Below are positions 42,796-55,729 of a stretch of 64,000 nucleotides of DNA, in pieces. Source of the DNA: Pyxicephalus adspersus (lineage: Eukaryota > Chordata > Amphibia > Anura > Pyxicephalidae); NCBI RefSeq assembly GCF_032062135.1, contig NC_092861.1:116375604-116439603 (forward strand), given 5' to 3'. The translations under genes were made by a program, and so were the position numbers. Below the pieces are notes generated by a model. The model saw nothing but the letters and a program-made list of their open reading frames with translations. It searched no databases and was not told the origin of the DNA. The stretch's first letter is position 1. Each line of letters starts with the position of its first letter.

Positions 42796-44480
42796 ATGGA
42801 AATCCACTGCAATTCATATATACAGCGTTTTAATGTTTAAAAGTGGATTGAATCAGCCCCAAGGTACAGAATACTTTCAGTAATAACATAAAGACAGTTG
42901 TTATTATATTGTTTACAATAAGTAATTTTGAGCCCATCTGACCCACATCAGATATATTCAAATTAAACACACATTTCCCTTTTTTTTTTACAAACATTCG
43001 TTTTGCAACCTGGCTTTCAGTTTTCTCAACCCCAAGATTTATTTGTTAAAAGTTGGAATATAAATAAAATAATGCACTTGGATCTAAAAATTGTTTAGTC
43101 TCCACAGCTAAAAGTCCTCTGACAAATATCGCTGTGAGTTATTTAACCATATTTATTCTATTAGCAGTCATTTCATTTGTAGCACAATTCAATTAATGTG
43201 ATGATAGAGAGATTTTTTTTCCATAGCAAATAGAGAAATTTCTTAGTAAAACTTAAAGCCAACCATTTTCTTTTGGATAAAGAAGGGAGTACTGTGAAAT
43301 CCACAGAAAAAACTGGGGGTGCCTATGTCCATATGTAAATAAACCCCATTATCAAGATTGCAGTGAACACCACAATACCCCCTGTACTTTCTGTTCTGAC
43401 GTTTAGTTTTTATTTTGTTTTTGTTTTTGTTGAGAAAAAAACTCCCTTGGTCATTACCTGAGATTTGTTACAAGTACTCGTACTGTGTATTACATTTGTT
43501 TAATTCTACTCCAGCTACTTTTCCATGCAACCCAGAACAATTTTTTGGTGGGAATACAATTGTCATATTTTTGTGCATATTTAACCCAAGAACCCTAAAA
43601 ACCTTTATGGTCATCCACAGTTATATGTCATCGCAATATTTAAAACCTAAACCTTTTGTGTTTGAAACTGTTGCTAAAGGCAAATGCAGATCTGTTATTT
43701 CCATCTCATTCATAGCTTCTGCTTAGTCCCTGGTTAACCTATCACAGATATTGTTCATTGGAAAGGATTAGCAAGCCTCTTCTCATAAATGCTGTTGGCA
43801 GATGTTTTTAATTACACAAACCTTTCAGACAAATTAGCTGTCTCTATATCTATGTTCACTTTCAGCACAATACAATTAATCTTGTCCTGTTGAAAGATCT
43901 GGAAAGTCACCATGACGAAACAGAGGTGTCTGTAAGGTGATATGTTCACTATATACAGCACTGTATTTCTACGTGTGTACACAGAAAGCATGAACAAAAA
44001 AACATAAAGGAAGTCAAAAAATAGAACCTGGATCTAGCAGCTGGTCTGTTCATCATTAGGATCACCTTTCCAACAGTTTTTTAGCATTGTATGCTGGCCA
44101 GGGTACAGATAGCTGGCAAAGTTTGACCAGTACACTTTGCCAACAAATAGCTCTTTACATAGAGTGCCACAACTCATACCCCCCACCCCCCAAAAAAAAA
44201 AAAAAGATACGAAAGACATATATGTACACCCAGTCTGCCTTCTGACTTTAACTCACAAATCAGAAGTTGGGGTTGGCTCTAAGTGCACCTCCAAATTGCA
44301 ATGACAAACACCAAACAATTGATTGGATAAAATGAGGAATTATTTACATCTACCATGCAACAGTTCTGCAGACTATATAATCAAATATTGTTAAAAAGTT
44401 GGATGTAGGGAGCAAGTTAAATTCCAAATTATCCTTAGAATATAATATAATCCAGTTGCCCTGTCCCTGCATTCAATAGA

Positions 44481-44607
44481 TGAATTTAATAAAGCTCCCC
44501 AAGGCTGGGGAGGATACATTTTCATCCGTGAGCGATCCAGCAAACCTAGAATGGATATCTTCAAAGTAATTTTCTATTTGTTAGCAAATATTTAGACTCT
44601 AATCCAA
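44481..44607. mobile_element. Palindromic element, copy F (left arm and centre only)
   Basis: It runs from TGAATTTAATAAAGCTCCCC through TTCATCCGTGAGCGATCCAG to the TATTTGTTAGCAAATATTT centre. The right arm is missing. Confidence 0.75.
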
Positions 44608-45834
44608 GAACTTCTTGATGAAAGAGAACTTTTTCTAAACTTCCTAACTGAAGATTCATTGCTATCTGTCACATCAGAAACTCGGATGTAGGATGTATGT
44701 TAGTGCTAAGATGCTTGCCATATTCATCATGTTGATAATTCATTCGTTGGCTGTTTTGTTCTGTTTGGTGATGTAGGCAAAAGAAAAAAAGGAAGCTGAA
44801 CAGAACAAAACTGGCTACAAGAAGTGGACTTCTTCTGTTTCCTTCTGGTGTGGATATATACTTAGGAATGTCTGTACTGCACCGCAAAGAAATCAAATTA
44901 GGTTAACGTAAGTAAACTTTCACTTTTTGAAGTGTTTGTTAGAGTCTAATTTCTTTTCCTTGTTAGATAAATTTGCTCTTGAATGTAAAGATTATATAGA
45001 ACCAGATGTAAATATGTATTATCAGAGACTTAATTTGGAAACATTCTTAACTAATTAACTAAATTAATTTATTATAGACCGTTTGGTATTCTTTACCACA
45101 TTTCATTGTCAGATTCGTTTTTATTCACCAGCTTTTTAATTCAATAATATATCTGCTAACATTAGCATTAGATCCAAGTGAATTAAACCTTAGTTGGCCT
45201 TTTCTGTAGCCCCAAAATAGACACACTGTGTGTTTACTTCACATACCCCATCAGGTTCCCTGGTTAGTAGAAGGGGAACACAGATCACTATAAAAATGGC
45301 TCCTTCAGTAAATCACTCACAATAGGTCTTTTCAATACAAATCAAAAGGAATCAATTCTTAAAAGGACATTTGAGTTTCACCTATACCTCCCACATCAGG
45401 ATCTAAAATTGTAAACCTCCACAGATGTTAACATTTAAAAGCTCTGCACACTTCTCAGTAATTGGCAATGGTACAAAAACAGGCACATAACATTTCTAAC
45501 TTTGCTAGTACTGCACACAATCAGTTTTAAAATGTAACCAAAACATTTTATTATAAAAATCAATTGGTTTAACAACACATTCCTTAAAACATTTAGTATG
45601 TAAGGATTCATTTCTTTACCTAAAATAAGAATATGTACTGGGAGAAATTTATGAGGCTTCTTCACTCATACTTTAAAGGCACAATATACAAATATTTCAC
45701 AAAGGGGCCTAAAAAAAAACACTACCCAATATATGTTCTTTCTTCATTGAAAAATTGTTGATTATTACCCAGACCATTTAACAAATTAGTAAAATAGTCA
45801 AAATAATTATAACCCATAACATAAGGTGAATAGT

Positions 45835-45857
45835 AAAAAAAAAAAAAAAAAAAAAAT
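45835..45857. repeat. Poly-A tract (23 A)
   Basis: This is an uninterrupted adenine run. It could be the tail of an old retroposed copy, but no target duplication was found. Confidence 0.9.
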
Positions 45858-46154
45858 AATTGCCTAGTTTTTGTCCTGCTTTTGATTTATCCTCATTTTT
45901 ATTTTTAGGATGACATACCTTTGCATTAGTTAAACTTGGTGTTATTCGTAGTTCGTAGCAGTTTCATCTTGTTTCTTTTTCATTAATTAAATTGCCTAAA
46001 AAGGAAAAAACACATAAACAGATATTAAAGCCAACGTTAAGTTACTTTGAGTAAAATAAGTTTTAAAAATATAGGAAATATTATAGTGGTAACGCATGAG
46101 AAGTCCAACTTCCTTAGTCCTAAGGTCCATGCTGACTTTCTAATAAAAGTGAAG

Positions 46155-46309
46155 AATGGAGCGATAGTATTTCTTCAAAGTATATTTCTATTTGTTAGCA
46201 AATGTTTTGAATCCTGAACCAGATCTATTTCAGGTTTGCTGGATCACACAGCTTCACTGATGAAAGTGTATCCTCTCCAGCCTTGGAGAGCTTTAATAAA
46301 TAAAGCTCA
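46155..46309. mobile_element. Palindromic element, copy G (centre and right arm only)
   Basis: It starts at GAATGGA before the centre TATTTGTTAGCAAATGTTT. It continues through GGTTTGCTGGATCACACAGC to GGAGAGCTTTAATAAATAAA. The left arm is lost. It overlaps the centre of copy F in sequence, so the two are separate insertions. Confidence 0.78.
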
Positions 46310-48929
46310 TTGTATCATTATATATGGCCATTATTTAGTATCCAGGTTAACTAGAAAAGTACTCTTCCAAAATTATTGATAGAGATATCCATGATCAAAG
46401 TTATTGTAACTTCAGCAGCCAGGAGAATAAAAAAATATACAGTTCATGATGTTTTGCACACTTCTAAAAAAGGACAGAAAGGCAGATTTGTTTAGGTTAA
46501 TATGAATTATGGAATAGGTAAAGCTAGTTGCCACAGTGGCCACAGCCATGCAAGTAATGATAAGATGCAGGGGGTTGTATTTGGCGGTGTGGGTAGGTAC
46601 CATATACAAACTTAAGAAGAATTTATAGTTAACCTCCATGAGTGTGGTGTTTAAAGAGACAGAGGAAATCTGTCCAGCCAGTTTGTGCCACTCGTCCCAA
46701 TAGGTGTTTTGTATTTCAAAATCAATTAAATAAAGTCTACAGACAAATATTTTGCAGTCATTCTACATTTAAGTGTCCTTATAGTCAAATTTTGCATATT
46801 GTTAGTTCCTATGATCCTACGCAACTAAAGGCAGTTATTCTTCTTTAAGTTGTTATTGGCAAGCTTCATGAACCTCCGTTTTCGAGAGTTTAGAGAATTT
46901 CAGCCTAACCACAGCAGATTAACCTTTTATCCAGCAATAGCTCATTATTTTAGATTCTTCATGTGTACCTATAAAGACTGTATTGTGTGTTTGTGTGTGT
47001 CATGGGGAAAGAGGGGGGAATTGGATGGTGGCATCATTACAGGAAACTGAGGGAAGACCACCTGAAACTACTAATCAGTCTTGGTAGTAAACAAACTCTA
47101 TGTGTTATTTATATCGTGTGCCATGCAGAAAATTCCTGGGCCACATCCCATATGTGAGTTGTATACCGGTACTGTTTTTTTACGTATTGAGTACATCTAC
47201 AAAGAATCGTAGGTTTAGAAAGCAATCATATATTTTTTTTTATTATTTGATCTTATAGGTATTTTTAAATATAACAAAAATGTTATCTTGGAATTTTGTG
47301 TATATGACCCATAACTGCCTGACTAAATGTTTCATGGTGCAGTGAAATGCATTACATTTTAATGATAGGTTTAGATAATTTCATGTCTAGATGGAATATT
47401 TTTAAGATCTATTTTGTAAGTGTTTTGTAATACTCTATGAAGTCACTACCTTACCAGTAGAGAATTATAGGAAGAAATTGTTATCACTAATCTAGAAACT
47501 TTCAGTGCTGCCCAGGTCATAAAGGAAATGTGTATCCGGTCTACACTGTAATAAATCAAGGAAGTCATGGGAATGCTGGTACTGATACAGTCTACATTTC
47601 AAGAAACATACTTAACACAGCAACATAGCAGCAACAATCTACACATTAAATAGACTTAATTAAAAACCACACAAAGTACAAAAAGTCTTTATAATAAACA
47701 AATGTTGCTCATGTCACGTGAATTAGATGACACAACTAAGCTCATATTGCCACACAAAAAATATTTTACATGTTGATTAAAAAGCTGCTTGTTTAAAGTA
47801 TGAAATTTCAAATAATGGAAAAAAAATCTTTACAATCCTTTAGTGGAAAAATAGAGACAGATTTTAAGAAATGACAAAAGGTTCCTAATTCTGCATGCTC
47901 CAAAAATAGATACAAACAGATCTTTATCCAGCAGTAAACAACCTTTTCATTTCGAGAACAAACTGAACAGTAGAAATGAAAAGAACATAACACTTTCTCT
48001 TTTCAAAAGAAAAACACTACAAAGCAGCTGAAAGGTACATTACCATGTGTAATAGAATGTGTTTCTTGTCAGCAGTTATATTTTGTTTCCTTTTAATCAT
48101 TTTCGCAGAAACTGCCCACAGTAAAGTGCATGTTCTAACCTGTGTTTGCACATGCCTTGATATTTAGAGTTATATATTGCATGCAAAAGGTTTATGCAAA
48201 TTTGACAGCATTAGTCTTTAACAGTATGTTACCTGTAATACTATGTAGAGAAAATTGCGAACAAGCAAATTTAATCTATCAGTTTTGACTTATTCTGCAA
48301 ATACATCAACGTGCAAATTAAGCTGAAACTCGGGGCACAAGAAACTTACCTAGTTTAGAGCAGTTACACTTCCTTCTTCTCAATAAAATTCTCCCTTCAT
48401 GCAGTTATTCTTAATCTTCTTATTTACATGTCAACATTAGTACATCTCCCTCTGTACTTTCAGTCCGCTGACATGTAAACATTTCAAGTTTGATAGAATC
48501 CTAGCACTACAGTCGTGCCTCCACCACCCTACACTCCTTGCATTGCAAAACCTTAGCCTGAGGTTGTGTGTTTTTTGACTGACCAGGAGGTGAGGTAGAC
48601 GGAGAACTGACAGTTCTGAGAGCTGTACTAATGTACTAACTTGTGAGAATATTTCACTGGGTGTACAAGAAAGGCAGCATTAAAAAATATTAGACAAGAC
48701 AATGTGTCTTAATTGTATCTACATTTGGGATATAATAGTTGTATATTTACAGTACAACCCAGTTCAAGCTCTTTGAACAGTATAGTTTTCAAAATAACTC
48801 CATTAAAGTTGGTCAAACACATGACACATGTTTGATCCAACGGACATTTGCTAGTTCCATGTTTCTCTTAGGAAAGGGCATTTAAAGTGTACCTGAACTC
48901 AGGTGTCTATGTTAAAAAATAAAGTATTT

Positions 48930-49266
48930 GTATGTTCTCCTATGAAGTATGATTAGCTACATCTCCTATTAGATACTTACCTATGTAGCTAATCATAATA
49001 ACAAGGTGAACATACAATTATCTTTATTTGTCCCTGTGAAATACCATTTCTGACATATTCCCACTTCCTGCCCATAAACTTGATGAAAGTCTATAAGCAG
49101 AAAACATGAATAGCTAAGGAAAAGAACTTTACAGAGACAAAGTAAATGTAGTTGTATGTTCTTCTTGTAATCATGATTAGCAACACCTTTACTATGTGAA
49201 GTGCCATGCATCAGATATTCCCACTTCCAGCTTATACACTGGCATCGAGTCTACAACAGGAAGTGG
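48930..49266. repeat. Compound hairpin and direct-repeat block of unknown class
   Basis: Arm 1 (48930-48962) and arm 2 (48983-49015) are 33 nt each and pair at 27 of 33 positions without gaps, across a 20-nt loop. The distal 15 bp (TATGATTAGCTACAT) pair perfectly. A third, directly oriented arm (49154-49186) agrees with arm 2's complement at 27 of 33. A segment of about 70 bp after arm 2 (49036-49105, with ATATTCCCACTTCC) recurs at 49197-49266. A repeat-type left end (TTTAAAGTGTACCTGAACTC) sits just upstream at 48881. Confidence 0.7.
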
Positions 49267-50189
49267 AATAAATATCTCCAGAATGAGACTTACCAGATGC
49301 AAGGTAAAGGTACCCACATGCATACCTATAAAACATTAAAATGCCTTTTTTTAAAAAAAGACATCTGGAATTACAAAACACCTTCACTCTTCAAATATAT
49401 TCATCACATATATTCTTCACTTCTAACCTTACCTCAACATAACATTAAACCCATAAGACTAAAAAAACTAATGTACACCTGTTGCAAATGTAGGGAATTA
49501 AAACTGATCATATGATGCAACATGAACAGACAGAAATGACCTTACTGTAGACCAAGTGTCAAACCCATTAATGGATCCATACATACATACAGGACACTGA
49601 AATTATATGCAAACCTAATGTGTAAAAGCTCAGTTTGTCCATCTTTCATGTCAAGCTGCAAAATTGATTAGGGAGGCTTTATATTACATCATAGTACCAA
49701 CAGGGAGACTCAGAAAGGAAATAGGTGCAGTATCTAATTGCACCTGACATGTTTTTTCTTACTATTATCTGGGTGGGTAAACCAGGAAGCTAGTAGGAGT
49801 GAATACAAAAAAATAATAGGGAAGGAAATAACACTTAAGCATATATTTAGAATTGTTATGCTTCACTATACATCACACACTCCGCTGAAGTTTCTAAAAT
49901 GCATGCAAAATACACTGTGTTTCTGTAAAAAGTTTTTTTTGTCTTTATCATGTTCATAAAATAATGTAAATACTTTATAATTTTTTTAGTCAGGCAGATA
50001 CAAAATAGTGCCTTATCAAAGTTTTAAATTTACATTTCTAATCAGTAGATGGAGCTCCTAGCTTCATTTCACGCCTATACCAAGAAAGTATTTGCTGCTT
50101 TGCTGAAAAGAAGGCCTTTTTATTTGGACAAGAATTTTTTCATATACCCAGATTTAAAAGAAAAATACATCTGAAGAATATAGACCCAC

Positions 50190-50190
<1 letters not shown>

Positions 50191-50220
<30 letters not shown>

Positions 50221-50242
50221 TTATATATATATATATACATAT
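50191..50242. repeat. (AT)n microsatellite
   Basis: A long AT-alternating run with two TTT interruptions directly adjoins the left TIR of the 50244 element. Confidence 0.92.
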
Positions 50243-50243
50243 A

Positions 50244-50590
50244 GAAGACTCTGGACTATCCGGCCTAATGTGGCGGAAGGGCAGGCCGGATAACAAAAAA
50301 GCCGAATAGGCCGGAGTTCTATTAATACAGTACTCACTTCCACAGGCCAGGACTCCGCACCTCACACCTGCCGACAATCGACACACAACCAGAGAAGTAA
50401 GGAGCAGGCGGCAGGGCAGGGGAAATCTGCACCCCGCACGTACCATCTTCCGCCATGTAGGAGGACCGCAGCAGAAGCCCGCCTGCAATGCCCCAGCATT
50501 TTATTACAGAAAATAATTTTTTTTTTTTTTAACTAGGCCAGATAGCACGGAGGACGGATAGTCACGAGCCGGATAGTCGAGAGTCTTTTG
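50244..50590. mobile_element. TA-flanked TIR transposon (GACTATCCGGC type, pogo/mariner-like)
   Basis: The left end GAAGACTCTGGACTATCCGG and right end CCGGATAGTCGAGAGTCTTT are inverted repeats. TA at 50242-50243 and 50591-50592 fits a Tc1/mariner-superfamily duplication. The interior is GC-rich (CAGGCGGCAGGGCAGGGG) with no transposase. The pogo/Tigger-like label rests on the CTATCCGG terminus and is inference. Confidence 0.75.
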
Positions 50591-50599
50591 TATATATAT

Positions 50600-50765
50600 A
50601 GTGTTCTCCCCAGCCCCTTTAAGCTGGGTGCACCGCCTGGCACTGTTCAGTAACCACCCAGCTGTTTTTGGGTGGCTACTGAAGAAATGGGTCACAACAT
50701 ATGGGTTGCCACCCGCCTACAAATATTTTTCCACCCGGCTTAACAAAATTTCTGGATTGAACACT
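50600..50765. mobile_element. Short TIR element AGTGTTCNNNCCAG
   Basis: The left end AGTGTTCTCCCCAG and right end CTGGATTGAACACT share 11 of 14 inverted positions. TATAT-type sequence flanks both sides. The interior contains the inverted pair ACCACCCAGCTGTT and TTGGGTGGCTACTG. I recognise it as a dispersed frog repeat. Confidence 0.7.
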
Positions 50766-50766
50766 G

Positions 50767-50805
50767 ATATACATATATATATACTGTATATATATATATA
50801 TATAA
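50767..50805. repeat. (TA)n microsatellite
   Basis: A TA-rich alternating run immediately follows the 50600-50765 element. Together with 50191-50242 it brackets both insertions. Confidence 0.9.
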
Positions 50806-51422
50806 ATTAAGTTTATGACTGCTATCATACAAGGCTTGGGTTAGAATATCTTCCAGAGGCTATAAGGAATTTGACACTTTTACTGAAGGTGATTTACTGA
50901 AAATGCTATTTGAGCAATGAGCATTAAACAAGCTGGAGCAAACCAGGAACTCTAAAAGACTAGAGCTGTCAAAATCTTAGCGTGTGAAAACTCAGACAAG
51001 TTAAGTCATAACACACCCTCCAGGATGTCTTGCTTTCTTGCACACTGCATGATATTACTGGCTGTATACCAATATATGGCTTCTCAAAATAACAAACAGC
51101 TAATGTGCTTCCAATGTCTCAATAATGCCGAAGTCAAGGAAACTTTTCTACCAATACCTATACCTTACCCCAAATAATGTGGCTTAACTATTACATTTTT
51201 TGTCTTATCTAGTACTCAATTTTGTTCCTGATCTGGGTAAAAGACTGTAGATAACTCTGTAAATTAACAGCAGTGTTTCTTTTTAACTTTAAATGCCACT
51301 ACAACTTGGAAAGTGCACAAGAGGGTACATCATTGCCTTCCAACTGCCCTTGTGGCCACAGTATGACTGGTGGCACAGTGCTTCCCTGTTGTGACCATAT
51401 TCCACTGTCATGTGAATACATG

Positions 51423-51625
51423 AAGGCTATGTTCAGACTGCCAGTGAGGTTACTGCTTTCTCATGCCAGTAAACTGCTGTCTTGGGAGACACAATAACCT
51501 CTACCCACAGCAGTACAATAGAAAATGAATAGGGCAGAAATGGGCTATTCAGTACTGCTCACTGCTGCCCGGTGTCAAATCTGGTTCTTTAGCGAATGAG
51601 CACTGTGGCACCACAGGCTAAGCAG
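51423..51625. repeat. CAGACTGCCAGTGAGG element, related to 30443-30815
   Basis: GGCTATGTTCAGACTGCCAG, GTGAGGTTACTGC, CAGTACTGCTCACTGCTGCC and GGTTCTTTAGCGAATGAGC follow the same order as the 30443 element without the nested insertion. Confidence 0.65.
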
Positions 51626-52149
51626 ATGGTAACGTGCCAAGCATTGGGAACCAGACATGAATGCTTTATCTGACTGTGCAAGAATCCGTAATCCTAAACT
51701 GTATCCAAAAGAAAGCAGACCCAATCAAACAGTCCGATTTAGAAAGACAATTTCTAGTACTTTTCCCAAATGTGGAAACACAAAGCTGAAAGTTGTTAAT
51801 AAATGAAGCAGTGTTTTCTTTACTGAGCTATGTCTAAAATATGATGCTTTTACTTACTCATTTAAAAAAAATACCAACAGGATGGTAAGCCATGATTAAC
51901 TGAAAACTTTTCTACCCACCATCAGAAGTGCACCCCACCCGTTAATATATTTGCCTTCTTCCTCTCTCTTTCTATCTTTTTTAAATGGTCCTGCCTGGCC
52001 TTTTCAAGAAAAATATCCCTTTTGGGTTCTCTTCCCAGTGTGCATGCAGACCACAAACCCATTTGTTCCTTTGGCTGAGCTTTAGCATCTCTCTGCAGAG
52101 CCCACCTCTTGAATATCAAAACCATAGATGGCGGCTCAGGTGACTAAGA

Positions 52150-53690
52150 TGGTATTCTAGGGTGGTGAAATGGCTCTGGAGGAAAAGCATTACTACAAAG
52201 GGCTTTGATTCATACAAACAAGCTCTAAGGGAACTCAGGGATGCTCTTTCTCTCCACAATTATACTTCTCCTTGCTCATTTCATCTAACCTCTGCAACTC
52301 AAGACAACCCCAGACTATTCAACAGTTTCAACTTCCTGCATGCACCACCTGCTCCCCTGAACACCTGCTTATCACACATATTTCACCAGAAAAATTGCCT
52401 TAATATGCAGCTTCATAATGCAACCCTGGCTGCAAAACCTCTCATAGTTGGCTGCCTATTTACAGTAAAGACAAGTCAGTTTAAAAGGATCTCTCTATTT
52501 CTTTTCTTAGTATCCTTCTTAGTATCCTCCTTGTTCCCCCATTCTACTGAAACAACCCTAACCAAGGTTGCTAAAAAAACAAAAGCCTTTTTTTCCCTAC
52601 TTTCACATGGTTGTTTCTTTACTAATCTGGGCTGTAGACATTATTGGCGCAGCTCATTTTTGAGTCTTCTCTTACATGCCGGGATACTCTTTCACTGCCA
52701 CCCACAATAACTCTTTTTTATAACCACTGCTACAGGGGTACCACAAGATTTGGTACTTGCATTCCTTTTTTTCTCTCTGAAATGGTTATTTGGATTCCGG
52801 TACCTCTATGCAGTAACATCAAATTCTACCTCTTAACCCTACCACTCTACTAACTCATGCCCCTGAGTGTCCTTTCACTTCCTCAAACAAAACATGAGTA
52901 AAAATGAACGTGCAGTGTTTCTGCCATTCCTATTCAGTTCCACTACCTGCAGTTACTATACAAGCAGATAACATACAAATAACCTCAACCCATTAAGCCT
53001 GATGCCGGAGGGTCAAATATGACCCTGAACTTTCTTTTAAGACCTATATCTTGAACCATACCCTGTCACTTACAATTCCAAATTAATCACAAACCTGCCC
53101 TTTCCTTGAATATAACATTGCAACAATGTACAATGTATATAACACTGATTGTACATCTACTAGACATATCCAATCTGATATACTTCAACATCCTTTTCCG
53201 TTGACAGACTGGCATGACTCCAATCCCTACTGTATTCTGCCACTACATCATTTACCTCTCCTCCCTCTCTATATCTTCTCACCCTTTCTCCTAATCTCTC
53301 CACTGGCTGCCAATAACCCAAATAATCCACTACTAACACTTGCTTTAAAAACACCCGTCCCCTCCATACCTTTCCTTCCTAATTTTCAGATATTAACCTA
53401 ACTGCAATCTTTACTCTGCACACACAAAACGATCCTCCATTCTGATAATCTCCTTACATTCTTCACCCCCTCCTTTGGAACATCTATGCTTACAGTTCCT
53501 CTTAATCACTATCCAGACATGTATACATATCTGATTGCCCCTACACCAGATGTCAAAGAACCTGCTACATTACTGCTACACTGCCACTGCTCCAGCTTTG
53601 TCACATTGCCTAGTGTTTTCACCCTTATTTCCCCTAGATTGCATCTCATCTCCATTTTTTTCTGTCTTTGCTTAAAATAATAATGTGACA
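52150..53690 (+). pseudogene. Decayed L2/CR1-like LINE ORF2 (linker and reverse transcriptase)
   Basis: Reading across frames on the plus strand: 52160-52360 gives FDSYKQALRELRDALSLHN and NPRLFNSFNFLHAPPAP, typical of the linker between endonuclease and RT. Around 52730-52770 TGVPQDLVLAFLF matches the RT motif TGVPQGSVLGPLLF. Around 52955-52990 QADNIQIT corresponds to the YADDTQ catalytic motif with the second Asp replaced. Around 53295-53370 LHWLPITQIIHY and then LLTLALKTP match the C-terminal HWLPIxQRIxFKLLTLAFKAL motif. Frameshifts and stops are scattered throughout. It cannot encode an active enzyme. Confidence 0.75.
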
Positions 53691-54316
53691 TATCCTTAGC
53701 AAGAATAAGACAGGTTCAAGAGAAGAATTTTTTTGCTTATGGAGTGGGTCACGTCTGGCTCTCTCATGTCAGCTTGTCTCGCAATGCCTCCCAGCTACTA
53801 AAGGAGCAAAATAGAATAAGAAAAAACTGAGCCCTATAATTGAGATCTTTCATAATTGAGCGTGCACAATAATATTTTAGGAGTGAATACTTCAATTCAT
53901 AAGCCTAATTGTGATTTTCAGATTTCAGAGAATCACATGGTGCCTCCAGCCACCAAGCGCCAGTGTGTAAATATTCCCATACTCAGGCAGGTGTTTTCCT
54001 AATTACAATGACAAAAGATGAGCTCATTCTCCTAATGATTACTGAGATTGTTACTTCTTTTCCCAATCAAAGGTTTCTTCTCCTTTTAGATGTAATTTTC
54101 CTAAGTGAGGAGGCGTCCTCCAGAAATTATGCTCTGTTAAGTGTTTCAACTGCGGTTTCAGTAACTATGGGGGTTTATGCAAATGCTAACAAAGATTTGG
54201 TGTATCCCAATCATTTCTGTCAGATGTTTGTAAATTAGACAGTGCCCCATCCCTTCGCTACAAAGTCCCCTGATAATCTTTATTCCCATAAATATTTAGT
54301 ATCCCATATATCCCAA

Positions 54317-54340
54317 ATATATATATATATATATTTATAT
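54317..54340. repeat. (AT)n microsatellite
   Basis: An alternating AT run with one TTT interruption. Confidence 0.88.
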
Positions 54341-55729
54341 GCACCTTTCTCTGACTTTATATGATGTTAGGCCCAGAAATCTTATGGTAATTATCCAGCA
54401 ATGGAAAAAACATAGTAGCAAGTCACGAATCTTTACAATATTCCCTACCAGGTTTTTCAAGCATCTGAAAAACATATCAAAGTATGAAGAAAGTTGCACA
54501 CTATACTTACCTGACCAATTCTGCAGCTATCAGATTGAAAGACATGCATGAAATTGCCCTAATTCATGACTATACTATTGTCTTCCTTTCTTTCTTACCA
54601 ATGGTAAATTAATTTAATTTAATGTTTTAGTTATTTATATAAAATCCTGAATCTTTAACTAAATGTTTGTGACCCATTGATACTTTGACATCTTGATTCA
54701 GTCCATTAAAAAAATTGCTTCATCTTTATTGCAGATTCAGGCAAACCATAATTTTTATTGGGATTTAAGGAAGTGATTTTGACCTAAAACGTAAATCTAT
54801 GTTGGTAGTTTGCGGATCAAAATGGGTTTTCTAATCAGTAACTTTTTCCTTTTGGACCTTCTCCTCCCTGTGTCACACTGAAACTGTGTCATCATACAAC
54901 GTGGTGGCGGGTAAAGCTGTGATATATACGTATGTCTATAAAAATCGCCATGGAGAAAGTAAAAATCAGAACAGAGAACTTGGCAAAATCACAGAATGAA
55001 AAATTAAGGAAAGATTTAAAGTAGACTTTATGAGCTTAAATCTAAAAATGTTATTATGTAGATGTTAGGTACAATGCAGGACAAGATAGTATCACCTCCT
55101 ACCTTTCTAACACACAAAATGATAGTCAATATGATAATCCAATCCTGGTCAAAATAAATAAAATCACAACCAAAAGTCCCTCTGATTGAACTTGTGGGTC
55201 ATTGAATGATTTCCACACTGTCAAGTTGAATAGTTTTGGTGGACTGCAATGATCTAATCAAACAAATATCCCTATATTGGCAAACAGATTGCAAAACATA
55301 TTTCTCCTTGATTGTACTTTTGATAAATATGTTTAGTCCATAACAAAAGGCAGTAACTTGGTTGTTGTATCAAGCAAAACTTCTGCTAATGATGAAATTG
55401 ATTGCTTGTGGCTCTAGTATTGGTACCATAAAAGCAGCCAGAGCATATCACTGAAATTTAATGGGTTTGTGTAGGTAAGCACTTACATCACACAGTTGCT
55501 TGTTTCTGACCAACCACAATTTGGGTATGACCAACTTTTTTGGGTATACCTAAACCAATTCTCAGGACAAATGACCTAGATATATCCAATATGCTCTCTA
55601 CGGGTGCTCACACAGGCAATATGTAGTACTACCAAGCACTGAAAATCACACGTAATAAACCCTTTCTGCAATCATGTGCCAATGTTACTTTCCAAAAACG
55701 AAAAAAGAACAAATGTTTCAATCATGGCT

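Noticed and set aside
45835..45857. Poly-A run as the tail of a processed pseudogene
   Set aside because: No upstream coding similarity and no flanking duplication were found.
50213..50488. Cys/Arg-rich 91-codon frame on the minus strand
   Set aside because: It lies inside the non-coding TA-flanked TIR element and runs into the AT microsatellite.
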